Below the pieces are notes generated by a model that saw only the letters and a program-made list of their open reading frames with translations, did no database searches and was not told where the DNA came from. Shown here one piece after another: positions 23,595-32,384 of a stretch of DNA of 64,000 nucleotides; position 1 is the first letter of the stretch, and each line of letters opens with the position of its first letter. The position numbers and the translations under genes were made by a program. The stretch covers positions 1 through 64,000 of the forward strand of contig JBAYTZ010000004.1 in NCBI GenBank assembly GCA_041675285.1. Reading direction: 5' to 3'. Source of the DNA: Candidatus Delongbacteria bacterium. GTDB lineage: Bacteria; CAIWAD01.

Positions 23595-26095
23595 ATCACG
23601 CCCTGGGGATCGATATCGATGATCAAACTCACGTCACGCTCCTTCAGCCGTTTGTGGAAGTAGTCCCGGCAGGCTTCCGCCGCCTGACGCAGCAGCCGGC
23701 CGCCGGGATCCTCCGAGCGACGGGACTTCAGCAGCAGGTGATGACGGAATTCGCGCCGCACCATGCGGACAGGCGCCGGTCCGGGATTCAAGGCCACGAC
23801 CCCGGCCGGACGCGGCACCTCGTCGTACAACCGACGGCAGGCGCGCTCGGCCAGCGTTTCATCCGTGGACTTGACCAGCAATCGGCAGAGCCGCGTGAAG
23901 GGAGGGTATCCCGCGTGATGGCGGACCTCCAGCTCAGCCTCAGCGAAGGCAAGGTAGTCATGTTGGGCTGCTTGGAGCAGCACCGGGTGGGAGGGATCCA
24001 GCGACTGCACGATGACCCGGCCCGGCTGGTCGCCGCGGCCCGCCCGGCCGGCCAGCTGGCTGACCAGCTGGTAGCCCCACTCCCGGGCGCGGAAGTCCTG
24101 CAGGTTCAGCTCCGTGTCCGCCTGGATGATCCCGGCCAGCGTGACGCGGGCGAAGTCCAGGCCCTTGGCCACGCCTTGAGTGCCCAGCAGGATGTCGTAC
24201 TGGCCCGCGTTGAAGTCGCGCACCATGCGCACGTAGGCGCCGCGCTGCTGGGTGGTGTCGCGATCCATCCGCAAGAGGCGTGCGTCGGGCAGGATGCTGG
24301 CCAGTTCCTCCTCGATCTTCTGCGTGCCGGCGCCCCAGTAGCTGAGCTTGGCGCCCTTGCAGGCCGGGCAGAGCGGCGGCGGCTGGATCTCCACTCCGCA
24401 GAGGTGACAGTGGCAGAGGCCCGTGCTGCGGTGCCAGACCAGCGAGACGTCGCAGCGCGGGCACTGCAGCACGTCGCCGCAGGCCGGGCACTGCAACCAG
24501 GGCGAATGGCCGCGGCGGTTTTGCAGCAGGATGGCCTGCCGGCCGGCGCCGTGGGTCTCCAGCAGCGCCGCGATCAGCGCCTTGCTGAAATTGCGCGCCG
24601 TCTCGCCACGGCCGGCCAGTTCCTCGCGCTCGGCGCGCATGTCCACCAGCTGGACTTCGGGCAGCGGGCGGCCGCCCACCCGCTGCGGCAGTTCCAGCAG
24701 TTGGTAGCGGCCCTGGCGCGCATTCCGCCAGGACTCCAGCGAAGGCGTGGCGCTGCCCAGCAGAACGGGAATGCCCAGCTGCTGGGCCCGCAGCACGGCG
24801 GCGTCGCGGGCGTGGTAGCGCGGGGCGGGTTCGGCCTGCTTGAAGGAGCTCTCGTGCTCCTCGTCCACCACGATCAACCCCAGCCGCTGGACAGGCGCGA
24901 ACAGCGCGCTGCGCGCGCCGATCACCACGCGCACGGCGCCGCTTTTCAGCGAGCGCCAGATGGCGAAACGCTGGGGCCCGGAGAGCTGGCTGTGGATGAC
25001 GGCCACGGACTGGCCCAGGTAGCCCTGGAAGCGCGCGACGATCTGCGGCGTGAGGGCAATCTCGGGCACCAGCACCAGCACGCCGCAGCCCGCGGCCCGC
25101 GCCAGGCGCGCCAGTTCCAGGTAGACCTGGGTCTTGCCGCTGCCCGTGACGCCGCGCAGCAGAAAGGGCTGGAAGCGGCCGGGACGCTTGCCCGGGCCGG
25201 GCAGGGCGGTGGCCACGGCCGCCACCACCACGGCCTGGTCGGCGGTGAGGGTCAGGCCCAGCACGCTGGCGTCCAGGTCGTACTCCGTGGCCGGAATCTC
25301 GGGCTCCAGCTCCTCGCGCAGGGCGCCGGCCTGCAGCAGCGTGCGGATCAGCGCCGCGGACCAGCCCTGGGCCAGCACCTCCGCGCGTTCCAGCCGACCG
25401 CTGTCCGCCAGCAGCCGCAGCAGGGCCGCCTGGCGCGGGGCGCGCTTCTCGCGGGCCGCCAGCTCGGCGCGGAACTCGGGCGTACCCGCCGACTGGGCGG
25501 GCAGCAGCATGCGCCGCATGGCGCCGCGGCGGCGCTCGCCTTCCAGGGAATCCCGACGCAGCAGGAAGCCCGACTCCACCAATTGGTTGAGGTCGTGGGC
25601 CAGCGAACCCTGCAGTTCGTGGCCCAGCCAGGCCCGGCTGACCGTGCCGCGCTGGCGCACCAGCCGCAGGATGGCCACGCGGCGGTCCGAGAGCCGCAGC
25701 GGTTTGCGCAGGGCCACGTCGGGCTGCTCCTCGAACCAGCACTGCACGCTGCCGTTGATCCCCGGCGGCAGCGCGGCCTTGAGCACTTCCCCGGGCGAAC
25801 AGACGTAGTGGACGGCCAGCCGCTCGCAGAAGCGGATCAGGCCCTCGTCCAGCAGCGGCTCCTCGTCGATCAGGTCCAGCACGCGCTTCAGTCCGCGCGG
25901 CGGTTCGCGCCGCTCCACGGCGGTGACGTAGCCGATGAGCTGCTGACCGCCCAGCGGCACCAGCACGCGGGAGCCGGGTCCCAGCGCGCCTTCGAACTCG
26001 GGCGGCACGGCGTAGCTGTAGAGTTTGGGCAGCGGCAGCGGCAGGGCCACGTCGGCCAGCAGGGGCAGCAGCGGATTCTCCCAGCGGCGGGGCAT
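23591..26095 (-). CDS. priA: Primosomal replication restart helicase PriA
   Basis: 834-residue superfamily 2 helicase that reloads the replisome at stalled forks. N-terminal fork-binding region (LPLPKLYSYAVP), Walker A GVTGSGKTQVYLE (~315), DEEH box (~410), a zinc-binding insert with paired CxxC motifs (CPACGDVLQCPRC ... CHCHLCG ... CPACKG, ~533-585) and helicase motifs V-VI (GTQGVAKGLDF, AGRAGRGDQPGRV). The start ATG shares one base with the recG stop (TGATG), and its own stop overlaps the next gene, so the three genes form a tightly coupled operon. Confidence 0.96.
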   Translation of the reverse strand: MPRRWENPLLPLLADVALPLPLPKLYSYAVPPEFEGALGPGSRVLVPLGGQQLIGYVTAVERREPPRGLKRVLDLIDEEPLLDEGLIRFCERLAVHYVCSPGEVLKAALPPGINGSVQCWFEEQPDVALRKPLRLSDRRVAILRLVRQRGTVSRAWLGHELQGSLAHDLNQLVESGFLLRRDSLEGERRRGAMRRMLLPAQSAGTPEFRAELAAREKRAPRQAALLRLLADSGRLERAEVLAQGWSAALIRTLLQAGALREELEPEIPATEYDLDASVLGLTLTADQAVVVAAVATALPGPGKRPGRFQPFLLRGVTGSGKTQVYLELARLARAAGCGVLVLVPEIALTPQIVARFQGYLGQSVAVIHSQLSGPQRFAIWRSLKSGAVRVVIGARSALFAPVQRLGLIVVDEEHESSFKQAEPAPRYHARDAAVLRAQQLGIPVLLGSATPSLESWRNARQGRYQLLELPQRVGGRPLPEVQLVDMRAEREELAGRGETARNFSKALIAALLETHGAGRQAILLQNRRGHSPWLQCPACGDVLQCPRCDVSLVWHRSTGLCHCHLCGVEIQPPPLCPACKGAKLSYWGAGTQKIEEELASILPDARLLRMDRDTTQQRGAYVRMVRDFNAGQYDILLGTQGVAKGLDFARVTLAGIIQADTELNLQDFRAREWGYQLVSQLAGRAGRGDQPGRVIVQSLDPSHPVLLQAAQHDYLAFAEAELEVRHHAGYPPFTRLCRLLVKSTDETLAERACRRLYDEVPRPAGVVALNPGPAPVRMVRREFRHHLLLKSRRSEDPGGRLLRQAAEACRDYFHKRLKERDVSLIIDIDPQGVM

Positions 26096-28296
26096 CAGTC
26101 CTCCACCCGGGACAGGCGGTCGGCGTAGGTGGTCAGCAGGTGCTCGCGCAGCGCGGGCTCGCCCTTCAGGCCCGGGTCGTCCTCCAGCAGCTGGAAGGCG
26201 GCGTCGCGGGCCACCACCAGCAGCTCCGTGTCACGCAGGATGTCCGCGATGCGAAACTCGGGCAGCCCGCTCTGGCGCGTGCCGAAGAAATCCCCCGTGC
26301 CGCGCATGCGCAGGTCGGCCTCGGCGATCTCGAAGCCGTCCTGGGTGGCGGCCATGGTCTCCAGCCGCGACCGGCCCTCGTCGCTGAGCTGCGGACCGGC
26401 CACCAGCACGCACCAGGACTTGCCCGTGCCGCGGCCCACGCGGCCGCGCAGCTGGTGGAGCTGGGCCAGGCCGAAACGCTCGGCCTGCTCCACGACCATC
26501 AGCGTGGCGCGCGGATTGTCCACGCCCACCTCGATCACGGTGGTGGCGATCAGCACCTGCAGCCGGCCGGCCAGGAAGTCGCGCATGACGGCCTCCTTCT
26601 CGGGGGCCTTCATCCGGCCGTGCAGCAGGCCCATCCGGCAGCCCGCCAGCCAGCCCGCGCCCAACTCGGCGAAATTCTTCTCCGCCGCCTTCACGTCCTC
26701 AAGCTTCTCGGATTCTTCCACCAGCGGATAGACCACGTAGGCCTGGGCGCCCGCCAGGACCTTGTCGCGCACGAAGCCGAAGATCTCCGCGCGCTTGTTG
26801 TCGCGCCGCCAGACGGTGGTGATGGGCTGCCGGCCCGGCGGCAGCTCGCGGATCACGGAGATGTCCATGTCGCCGTAACCCACGATGGCCAGGGTGCGCG
26901 GAATGGGCGTGGCGGTCATCACCAGCGTGTCCAGCACGGGGGCCTTGCGGCGCAGTTTGGCGCGCTGCTCCACGCCGAAGCGGTGCTGCTCGTCGATGAT
27001 CGCCAGTCCCAGCCGGGCGAATTCCACGCCCTCCTGGATCAGCGCGTGGGTGCCCACCACGATCTGCGCCCAGCCGGAGACCGTTTCCTGCAGGGCCTGG
27101 CGCCGGCTGGCCGCGTTGCGCGAACCCGTCAGCAGCGTGACCCGCAGACCCAGCGGCTCGGCCAGGCGGATCAGCGTGCGGGCGTGCTGCTCGGCCAGGA
27201 TCTCCGTGGGCGCCATCAGGGCCGCCTGACAGCCGTTGTCCACGCAGAGCAGCATGGCGCAGAGCGCCACCAGCGTCTTGCCGCAACCTACGTCGCCCTG
27301 GAGCAGACGGTTCATGGGATGGGGCGAGCGCATGTCGCGGAAGATCTCGTCCACGGCCCGGCGCTGTCCGCCCGTCAGCTGGAAGGGCAGCGAAGCCAGC
27401 AGGCGCTCCACCAGACCGTGATCCGCCGGGAACTGCAGGCCCTTGACCGCGCGGGCCGTGGTGGCCTTGCGCCAGGCCAGCATCAGCTCCAGCCAGAAGA
27501 ACTCGTCGAACTTCAGCCGGTGGCGGGCCAGCTCCACCTCCTGCAGGGTCTGGCCCGTGTGCACGTCGCGCAGGGCCTGCGAGAGATCCACCAGCCCGAA
27601 GCGCTGTTTCAGCCCGGCGGGCAGGGGGTCCGCAACTTCGATCCGGTGGCGCTGGAAGAGGCCGCGCAGGATGCGCGAGAGGGCGCGGCTGTCCAGCCAG
27701 GCGCGGCGCAATTCCTCGCTGCCCGGGTAGATGGGCACCACCTGACCCTGGTACTGCAGATCCTCCGGCGCACTGGAGGGGGCATCGGGGTCGGTCTCGG
27801 TCTCCTCGAAGGCCAGTTTCTCCACGGCGGGGTGCTGGAACTGCCAGCCGCGATAGAAGCCGGGCTTGCCGCTGGCGGCGATCACGTCTCCGGCGCGCAG
27901 GAATTTCTGCACCCAGGCCACGCGGTTGAACCAGACCAGGGTCATGCGGCCGGAGCCGTCCAGCAGTTCGGCCTCGAAGCGCTGGCCGCGGGCGAAGCCC
28001 TTGACCTGGGTCTGCAGGATGCGGCCCACGACGGTGATCTCGCCCAGCTCGGCGTGGAAGTCGGCGATGCGCGTGACGGAGGTGCGGTCGAGGTAGCGGC
28101 GCGGGTAGAACTGCAGCAGGTCGTGGACGGTGTGCAGACCGTGGCGGGCCAGAACTTCCGCCTTGCGCGGCCCGACACCCTTGAGCCAGGTCAGTTCCTG
28201 GTTCAGAAGATCATTGATTGGTTGAGGTGAAATACGGGAGACCGCCGGCGACGGGCTCTCCGGGCGGGGCTGGGCTGAAGAGGGGCCGTCGGTCAT
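26095..28296 (-). CDS. recG: ATP-dependent DNA helicase RecG
   Basis: 733-residue branch-migration helicase that regresses forks and processes Holliday junctions. It has a helix-hairpin-helix-like LTWLKGVGPRKAEVLARHG, the wedge/OB region (ITVVGRILQTQVKGF), Walker A LLQGDVGCGKTLVA (~334), the DEQH box (IDEQHRFGVEQR, ~433), MTATPIPRT, and motif VI LHQLRGRVGRGTGKSWC. It is first in the recG-priA-metallopeptidase operon; both downstream genes overlap their neighbours, a sensible pairing of two fork-repair helicases. Confidence 0.96.
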   Translation of the reverse strand: MTDGPSSAQPRPESPSPAVSRISPQPINDLLNQELTWLKGVGPRKAEVLARHGLHTVHDLLQFYPRRYLDRTSVTRIADFHAELGEITVVGRILQTQVKGFARGQRFEAELLDGSGRMTLVWFNRVAWVQKFLRAGDVIAASGKPGFYRGWQFQHPAVEKLAFEETETDPDAPSSAPEDLQYQGQVVPIYPGSEELRRAWLDSRALSRILRGLFQRHRIEVADPLPAGLKQRFGLVDLSQALRDVHTGQTLQEVELARHRLKFDEFFWLELMLAWRKATTARAVKGLQFPADHGLVERLLASLPFQLTGGQRRAVDEIFRDMRSPHPMNRLLQGDVGCGKTLVALCAMLLCVDNGCQAALMAPTEILAEQHARTLIRLAEPLGLRVTLLTGSRNAASRRQALQETVSGWAQIVVGTHALIQEGVEFARLGLAIIDEQHRFGVEQRAKLRRKAPVLDTLVMTATPIPRTLAIVGYGDMDISVIRELPPGRQPITTVWRRDNKRAEIFGFVRDKVLAGAQAYVVYPLVEESEKLEDVKAAEKNFAELGAGWLAGCRMGLLHGRMKAPEKEAVMRDFLAGRLQVLIATTVIEVGVDNPRATLMVVEQAERFGLAQLHQLRGRVGRGTGKSWCVLVAGPQLSDEGRSRLETMAATQDGFEIAEADLRMRGTGDFFGTRQSGLPEFRIADILRDTELLVVARDAAFQLLEDDPGLKGEPALREHLLTTYADRLSRVED

Positions 28297-28384
28297 GAGT
28301 TCAGAACTCGCGCTCTATGCAAATTCGCGAATAGGCTCTAACTCCACTGCTGGAGCGGACTTAGAAGGTGAACATTCAATTCTG

Positions 28385-28403
28385 CAAAGCTACGTCAGCT
28401 TTG
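28385..28403. repeat. Inverted repeat CAAAGCT-N5-AGCTTTG, copy 2
   Basis: Same 7-5-7 inverted repeat as at 16952-16970, with a different spacer and the same preceding G. It lies in the 237-base gap between divergent recG and the small ORF at 28534, so it could serve either promoter. Nothing else in this gap is assignable. Confidence 0.5.
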
Positions 28404-28533
28404 AGAAAATCATGTCGGTTGAAGAAAGAGCTTGCGTGGCACGCGCCAGGATGATATCCTCGGGCCGCTTTCAGCAAAATCCGGTGGACAAACCAGCAGC
28501 AACGATCACGATTCGGACCTCGAAGGGGGACGC

Positions 28534-28692
28534 ATGCCTGCGATGCAAGATGCCATTCAAGTTCTGGGTGAGGCCCGCGTGGCCGAAATCCGGGCCAACG
28601 CCGACGACCTGCTCCGGCAGGTGCTGGCCAACCGCGAGCGCTACATGCGCAAGGCCCAAACTGCGCCGGAAGCGCAGCGTCAGGCCGCCTGA
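28534..28692 (+). CDS. Small hypothetical protein, 52 residues
   Basis: An ORF from ATG 28534 with a good ribosome binding site (GAAGGGGGA ending 3 bases before). The product is charged and helix-prone (GEARVAEIRANADDLLRQVL, ANRERYMRKAQ), without signal peptide or cysteines. An upstream in-frame ATG at 28432 exists but has no binding site. I do not recognise a family. It stands alone between recG and the DUF4139 gene and has the shared inverted repeat ~130 bases upstream. Coding status is plausible, not proven. Confidence 0.5.
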   Translation: MPAMQDAIQVLGEARVAEIRANADDLLRQVLANRERYMRKAQTAPEAQRQAA

Positions 28693-28796
28693 ACCGGCCC
28701 CGGCCGGGTTTCGTCCAGTTCGCCCTCTTTAGCGCAGCTCATAACATCCACAATCGTCCATGAAGCCAGCGTGCGCCGAGCCCGGCCGCCCGCGGC

Positions 28797-30131
28797 TCAG
28801 GAATTGTGCCGGACCCGGTAGCGCACCGTGCGCGTCTCGCCGGCCTTGAGCGGCACCAGCAGCTCCCAGGTGTTCGCGTCCGTCTTCTCACCCTTGAAGT
28901 CGCTCTGCAGGATGGTCCAGTCGCCCCACATGGGTTCGCGCACCGTGAGGGTCACGGACTCCTTGGCCTTGCGGTTCTTCAAGGTCAGCTCCACTTCCCG
29001 CTCCACGCTCCGCCCGCTGTGCTTCTCGTCCAGCACCTTGCGCTCGGCCACCAGGTCGAAGGCCTTGCCGGCATTCAGCTTCACCTTTTCATCCACCGGC
29101 GTGTGCCGGATGCGATCCTCGCCCACCATCTGCTTGCGGCCCCGGCTGTCCAGCTTGTAGAGGCGCACGGTGCCCTCGGGCAGGGGCAGCCCCGGACCCT
29201 TCTCCTTGCTGTTGACGAACTCCAGCTCCACCTGCACGTCCTGGCCGCGGGTGCCGTCCGCCAGGTAGCGCTTGGCCAGCGTGACACGCTTGGGGTCAAA
29301 GAGCGCCACCTGCTTGTCCTGGCGGTCCTTGATCGTGGCCGGGCGCTCCAGCGTGTAGAGGTGGTACTCGAAGAAGCTCTCCTCCTGGAAGCCGCCCGCC
29401 GCGTCCGCCTCCATGGCCATGGCCATGCGCGGCGCCTTGGCCAGGTAGTTCTGCGGCGCCTGGACCCGGTGCACGGAGCCGGCCACCAGTTGCAGGCCGG
29501 CGTCCTCCCAGGTCAGGCCGGTCTGGTTGCTGAGATTGACCCAGGAGGCCATCTCCATGGAATTGTCGTCCTCGGCCAGCAGGCAGACGTACTCGGCGTT
29601 CCAGTTGAGGCCGCCGCTCAGGTAGCTGATGGTGGCCTTGCGCGCGCCGGCGGCCTGGGCCTCCAGCTCCCAGCGCAGGGCGGGCTTCAGCCGCAGACCG
29701 TCGGGCAGCTTGGGATAGCGCACGGCCACCAGCGCGTCGGGCCGCAGGCTGGTCACGCCCTGCTCGGTCTGCAGGATCAACCCCAGTCCGCCGGAGAGCA
29801 GCGTGCCGCGCAGCCACTCGCCCTCCTTGAGCTGCACGTCGATCTCCATGCCCAAGTAGCGGCGCAGCAGGGTCTCCTCGTCCACCAGGTCGTACTCGAA
29901 GTTCTGCTCCAGCAGGCGGACCCCGTCGCAGTGGAAGAGCACGCTGGCGGGCTCGATCTGGCGGCTGACGCCGTCGAAGATCCAGTCCTGGCGTCCCTTC
30001 TTCAGCTGCAGTTCGCGCTCCTCGCTGATCAGGCCGAAGCCGTCGCTGTAGATGGTGATGGAACTGCCGGCCAGCACCGGCTGGAGGGCGGCGGCCAGCA
30101 GGAGGGCCAGCCCGCACAGGGATCGCTTCAT
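28797..30131 (-). CDS. DUF4139-type secreted beta-rich protein
   Basis: 444 residues from ATG 30131 (AAGGAGCCCATC upstream), with signal peptide MKRSLCGLALLLAAALQPVLA. The body matches the DUF4139 pattern: TIYSDGFGLISEERELQLKKG, WNAEYVCLLAEDDNSMEMASWVNLSNQTG, LTLKNRKAKESVTLTVREP and a final RTVRYRVRH. These proteins are widespread and of unknown function, with C-terminal beta-sandwiches. The gene is 35 bases downstream of msrB, probably in one transcript, so it may be produced under oxidative stress, but that is inference. Confidence 0.82.
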   Translation of the reverse strand: MKRSLCGLALLLAAALQPVLAGSSITIYSDGFGLISEERELQLKKGRQDWIFDGVSRQIEPASVLFHCDGVRLLEQNFEYDLVDEETLLRRYLGMEIDVQLKEGEWLRGTLLSGGLGLILQTEQGVTSLRPDALVAVRYPKLPDGLRLKPALRWELEAQAAGARKATISYLSGGLNWNAEYVCLLAEDDNSMEMASWVNLSNQTGLTWEDAGLQLVAGSVHRVQAPQNYLAKAPRMAMAMEADAAGGFQEESFFEYHLYTLERPATIKDRQDKQVALFDPKRVTLAKRYLADGTRGQDVQVELEFVNSKEKGPGLPLPEGTVRLYKLDSRGRKQMVGEDRIRHTPVDEKVKLNAGKAFDLVAERKVLDEKHSGRSVEREVELTLKNRKAKESVTLTVREPMWGDWTILQSDFKGEKTDANTWELLVPLKAGETRTVRYRVRHNS

Positions 30132-30166
30132 GATGGGCTCCTTGCCGGCGGCGCCGGCGCTGTGGG

Positions 30167-30658
30167 TCACTTCTTCTCGAAGTCCAGCGAGGCGGAATTG
30201 ACGCAGTAACGCAGACCCGTGGGCTGGGGTCCGTCGTCGAACACGTGTCCCAGGTGCGCGCCGCAGGAGGCGCAGACGATCTCCGTGCGCTGCATGCCGT
30301 GGCTGGTGTCCGGCTGGGTGCGGACCTGCTGGTTCTCCGCCGTGAAGAAGCTGGGCCAGCCGCAGCCGCTGTCGAACTTGCTCGCCGAGGTGAACAACAG
30401 GGCCCCGCACACGACGCACGTGTAGCGGCCGTCCTCGTGGTGGTTCCAGAACTCGCCCGTGTAGGGCGCTTCCGTGCCGCGCTCCTGGGTCACCCGGTAC
30501 TGCTCGGGCGTCAGGCGAGCCTTGAGCTCCGCCTGGGTCGGATTCTGGCTCATGACCGGATCTCCCGGGTTGGAGCCCTTGCCGGTCTGCGGGTGGCAGG
30601 CCGCCAGCAGCAGGACCAGCAGGGCGCACAGCAAGGACGGACGGGGCCGTGGACTCAT
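30167..30658 (-). CDS. msrB: Methionine-R-sulfoxide reductase MsrB, lipoprotein
   Basis: 163 residues from ATG 30658 (GGAGG five bases before); a GTG two codons upstream overlaps the binding site and is less likely. The signal sequence ends LLLAAC, a lipobox, so it is a periplasm-facing lipoprotein. MsrB marks: zinc pairs CVVC and CASC, FDSGCGWPSF, and the catalytic Cys in LRYCVNSASLDF. It repairs oxidised methionine in exported proteins, which suits a cell with a large secretome. Likely operon with the DUF4139 gene. Confidence 0.94.
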   Translation of the reverse strand: MSPRPRPSLLCALLVLLLAACHPQTGKGSNPGDPVMSQNPTQAELKARLTPEQYRVTQERGTEAPYTGEFWNHHEDGRYTCVVCGALLFTSASKFDSGCGWPSFFTAENQQVRTQPDTSHGMQRTEIVCASCGAHLGHVFDDGPQPTGLRYCVNSASLDFEKK

Positions 30659-30761
30659 CTTCACCTCCGGCGCGACACAACAACGGCAGCGTGCCCGTGC
30701 CGCGGCGCAAAGTAGGAAAAGCGGGGCCGGAGCCGCGCTCCCAGCGGGGGCATTCCGCGGT

Positions 30762-32285
30762 TCAGGCGCCGCGCGTGACCGTCAGCCTGACACTGCCCCG
30801 GTTGTTCTGGTAGAAATTCCAGGCGTCGTTGGCGTAGCAGAACAGATAGCCCGACTCCCCGGGCACGTGGCGCACGCTCTCCCCGATCAGGAAGCTCTCG
30901 TGCGGGGCGGGCGTGCCGTCGCTGGAGGGGTTGCCGCCATTGGCCACCACGCCCACCAGGGCCATCCAGGGCAGGTCCTCCGCGCGGCGCGTGCCCCAGA
31001 AGTCCGCCTCCTCGTTCTTGGCCGCCTTCTTTACCAACTGCTCGAAACGGCCCCAGAGCCCGGCTGCCGCGTGCAGCAACTCACCCTTGTCGAACTTGCC
31101 GTCCTTGGTGCCGCCTGGACCGCAGGCCACCTTGCGGTCGGTCCACTCGCCCGTGGCGCGGAACTCGTAGGCCACGCCGGCCTCCAGCCAGAGGCCGGTC
31201 TCGTTCCAGCGCTCGCGGGCGTACACCTCCTGGCGGTGGTTCTCGCCGGGCGCCAGAGCCACGGTCCGCCGGTAGGGCGCCTGGAAGATGGGCGGCTCCG
31301 CCAGACGCCGCCGGGCCGATTCGTGCAGGTCCGCGCCGCCCGGGGCGTCCAGCCGGGGAATGCTCCGGGGCTGGGTGCGCAGCAGCTTGAACAGGCCGCC
31401 GCCGGAATCGTGCAGCACATCCTGGTGGTTGGGGTGGATCTGCCGCAGCATGTCCGGCCGGAAAGCCAGGCCCTGGGCCCGCGCCTCCTCGATCATCCAG
31501 CTCAGCGCGCCGTCGGACAGGCCGGTCTGCTCGTAGCCGCCGCCCACGTCGCAATGCACGCCGGGAAACCAGACCTGCTTGACCTCCGCTTCGCGCCCGG
31601 GGGCCACCCAGAGCGTGGGGGAGAACGAGGCCCGCTCCTCGTCCAGCGCCACCGCGTGGCGGGCCTGCAGGACCTTGTCGCTCAGGTTGGTGTCGTGGAA
31701 GGCGTGGCGCTTGTGGTTGTCCAGCAGGTTGAGGATGGCCAGGTTGTCCGGGATGCCCAGCGCTCCGACGGTGTCCCAGACGCCGAGGAAGTGGATGCGC
31801 ACGTCCGCCGGGGCCAGTTGGAACACCGTCGCACCGGCCCAGGCCGCGACGGGTTTGCGCTCGCGGTAGCCGAGCTGGAAGGCCGACTCCAGCAGGTTCC
31901 ACTGGGCCTCGTCGGGCAGCTCGCGCAGCTTGGGCAGCCCGCAGGTGGTCAGCACCGTGGCCAGGCTGCGCACGGTGAAGGCGCCCCGGCTGAAGCCGAA
32001 GAGGTGCAGGCGGTCCTCCGGTTGCCAGGTGCGGCAGAGCCAGCGCCAGGCGCTGATGATGTTCTGGTCCAGGCCCTGCCCGACGCTGCCGCCCTTGGTT
32101 TTCTCCCACCAGGAGCCCTCGGTGCCCACGCCGGGGTGGTAGTAGAGCAGTTGGGCGTTGCCTTCCTCGTCCTGGCGGGCCAGGGCGTTGGAGAGCCGCA
32201 CCACGTTGGTGGGCACCGGCACTCCGCCCTCGTCCTGATCGGGCGTGTTCCAGGTGCCGTCGCAGCAGACCACGAGCTTGCGCAT
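30762..32285 (-). CDS. DUF2235-type alpha/beta hydrolase
   Basis: 507 residues beginning KLVVCCDGTWNTPDQDEGG and containing the nucleophile motif LHLFGFSRGAFTVRSLA (GxSxG). These are the signature blocks of DUF2235, to which some type VI phospholipase effectors (Tle1) belong. HFLGVWDTVGALG and FPGVHCDVGGGY supply the likely Asp and His. No signal peptide. GAAGGGGGA precedes the ATG. No type VI genes are visible, so an effector role is not supported; it may be a housekeeping lipase or esterase. It lies between the MFS gene (99 bases upstream) and msrB. Confidence 0.85.
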   Translation of the reverse strand: MRKLVVCCDGTWNTPDQDEGGVPVPTNVVRLSNALARQDEEGNAQLLYYHPGVGTEGSWWEKTKGGSVGQGLDQNIISAWRWLCRTWQPEDRLHLFGFSRGAFTVRSLATVLTTCGLPKLRELPDEAQWNLLESAFQLGYRERKPVAAWAGATVFQLAPADVRIHFLGVWDTVGALGIPDNLAILNLLDNHKRHAFHDTNLSDKVLQARHAVALDEERASFSPTLWVAPGREAEVKQVWFPGVHCDVGGGYEQTGLSDGALSWMIEEARAQGLAFRPDMLRQIHPNHQDVLHDSGGGLFKLLRTQPRSIPRLDAPGGADLHESARRRLAEPPIFQAPYRRTVALAPGENHRQEVYARERWNETGLWLEAGVAYEFRATGEWTDRKVACGPGGTKDGKFDKGELLHAAAGLWGRFEQLVKKAAKNEEADFWGTRRAEDLPWMALVGVVANGGNPSSDGTPAPHESFLIGESVRHVPGESGYLFCYANDAWNFYQNNRGSVRLTVTRGA

Positions 32286-32384
32286 GGGGGTCCCCCTTCG
32301 ATGCTGATGTGTGTTGTCGCCGTGTGTGCGGGCAATGTAGGCACGCCGGCGGGGAGGGGGATGTGTGTGAAAGCAAAAACCGCT

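Noticed and set aside
23654..28230. Long plus-strand open frames (824 and 696 codons) opposite priA and recG
   Set aside because: Shadows of strongly conserved helicase genes.
28435..28460. Sigma54 promoter at TGGCACGCGCCAGG
   Set aside because: The -24 half is good, but no GC dinucleotide is at the -12 position.
30762..32285. Type VI secretion effector (Tle1-like phospholipase)
   Set aside because: DUF2235 homology alone is not enough; no VgrG, adaptor or immunity gene is nearby.
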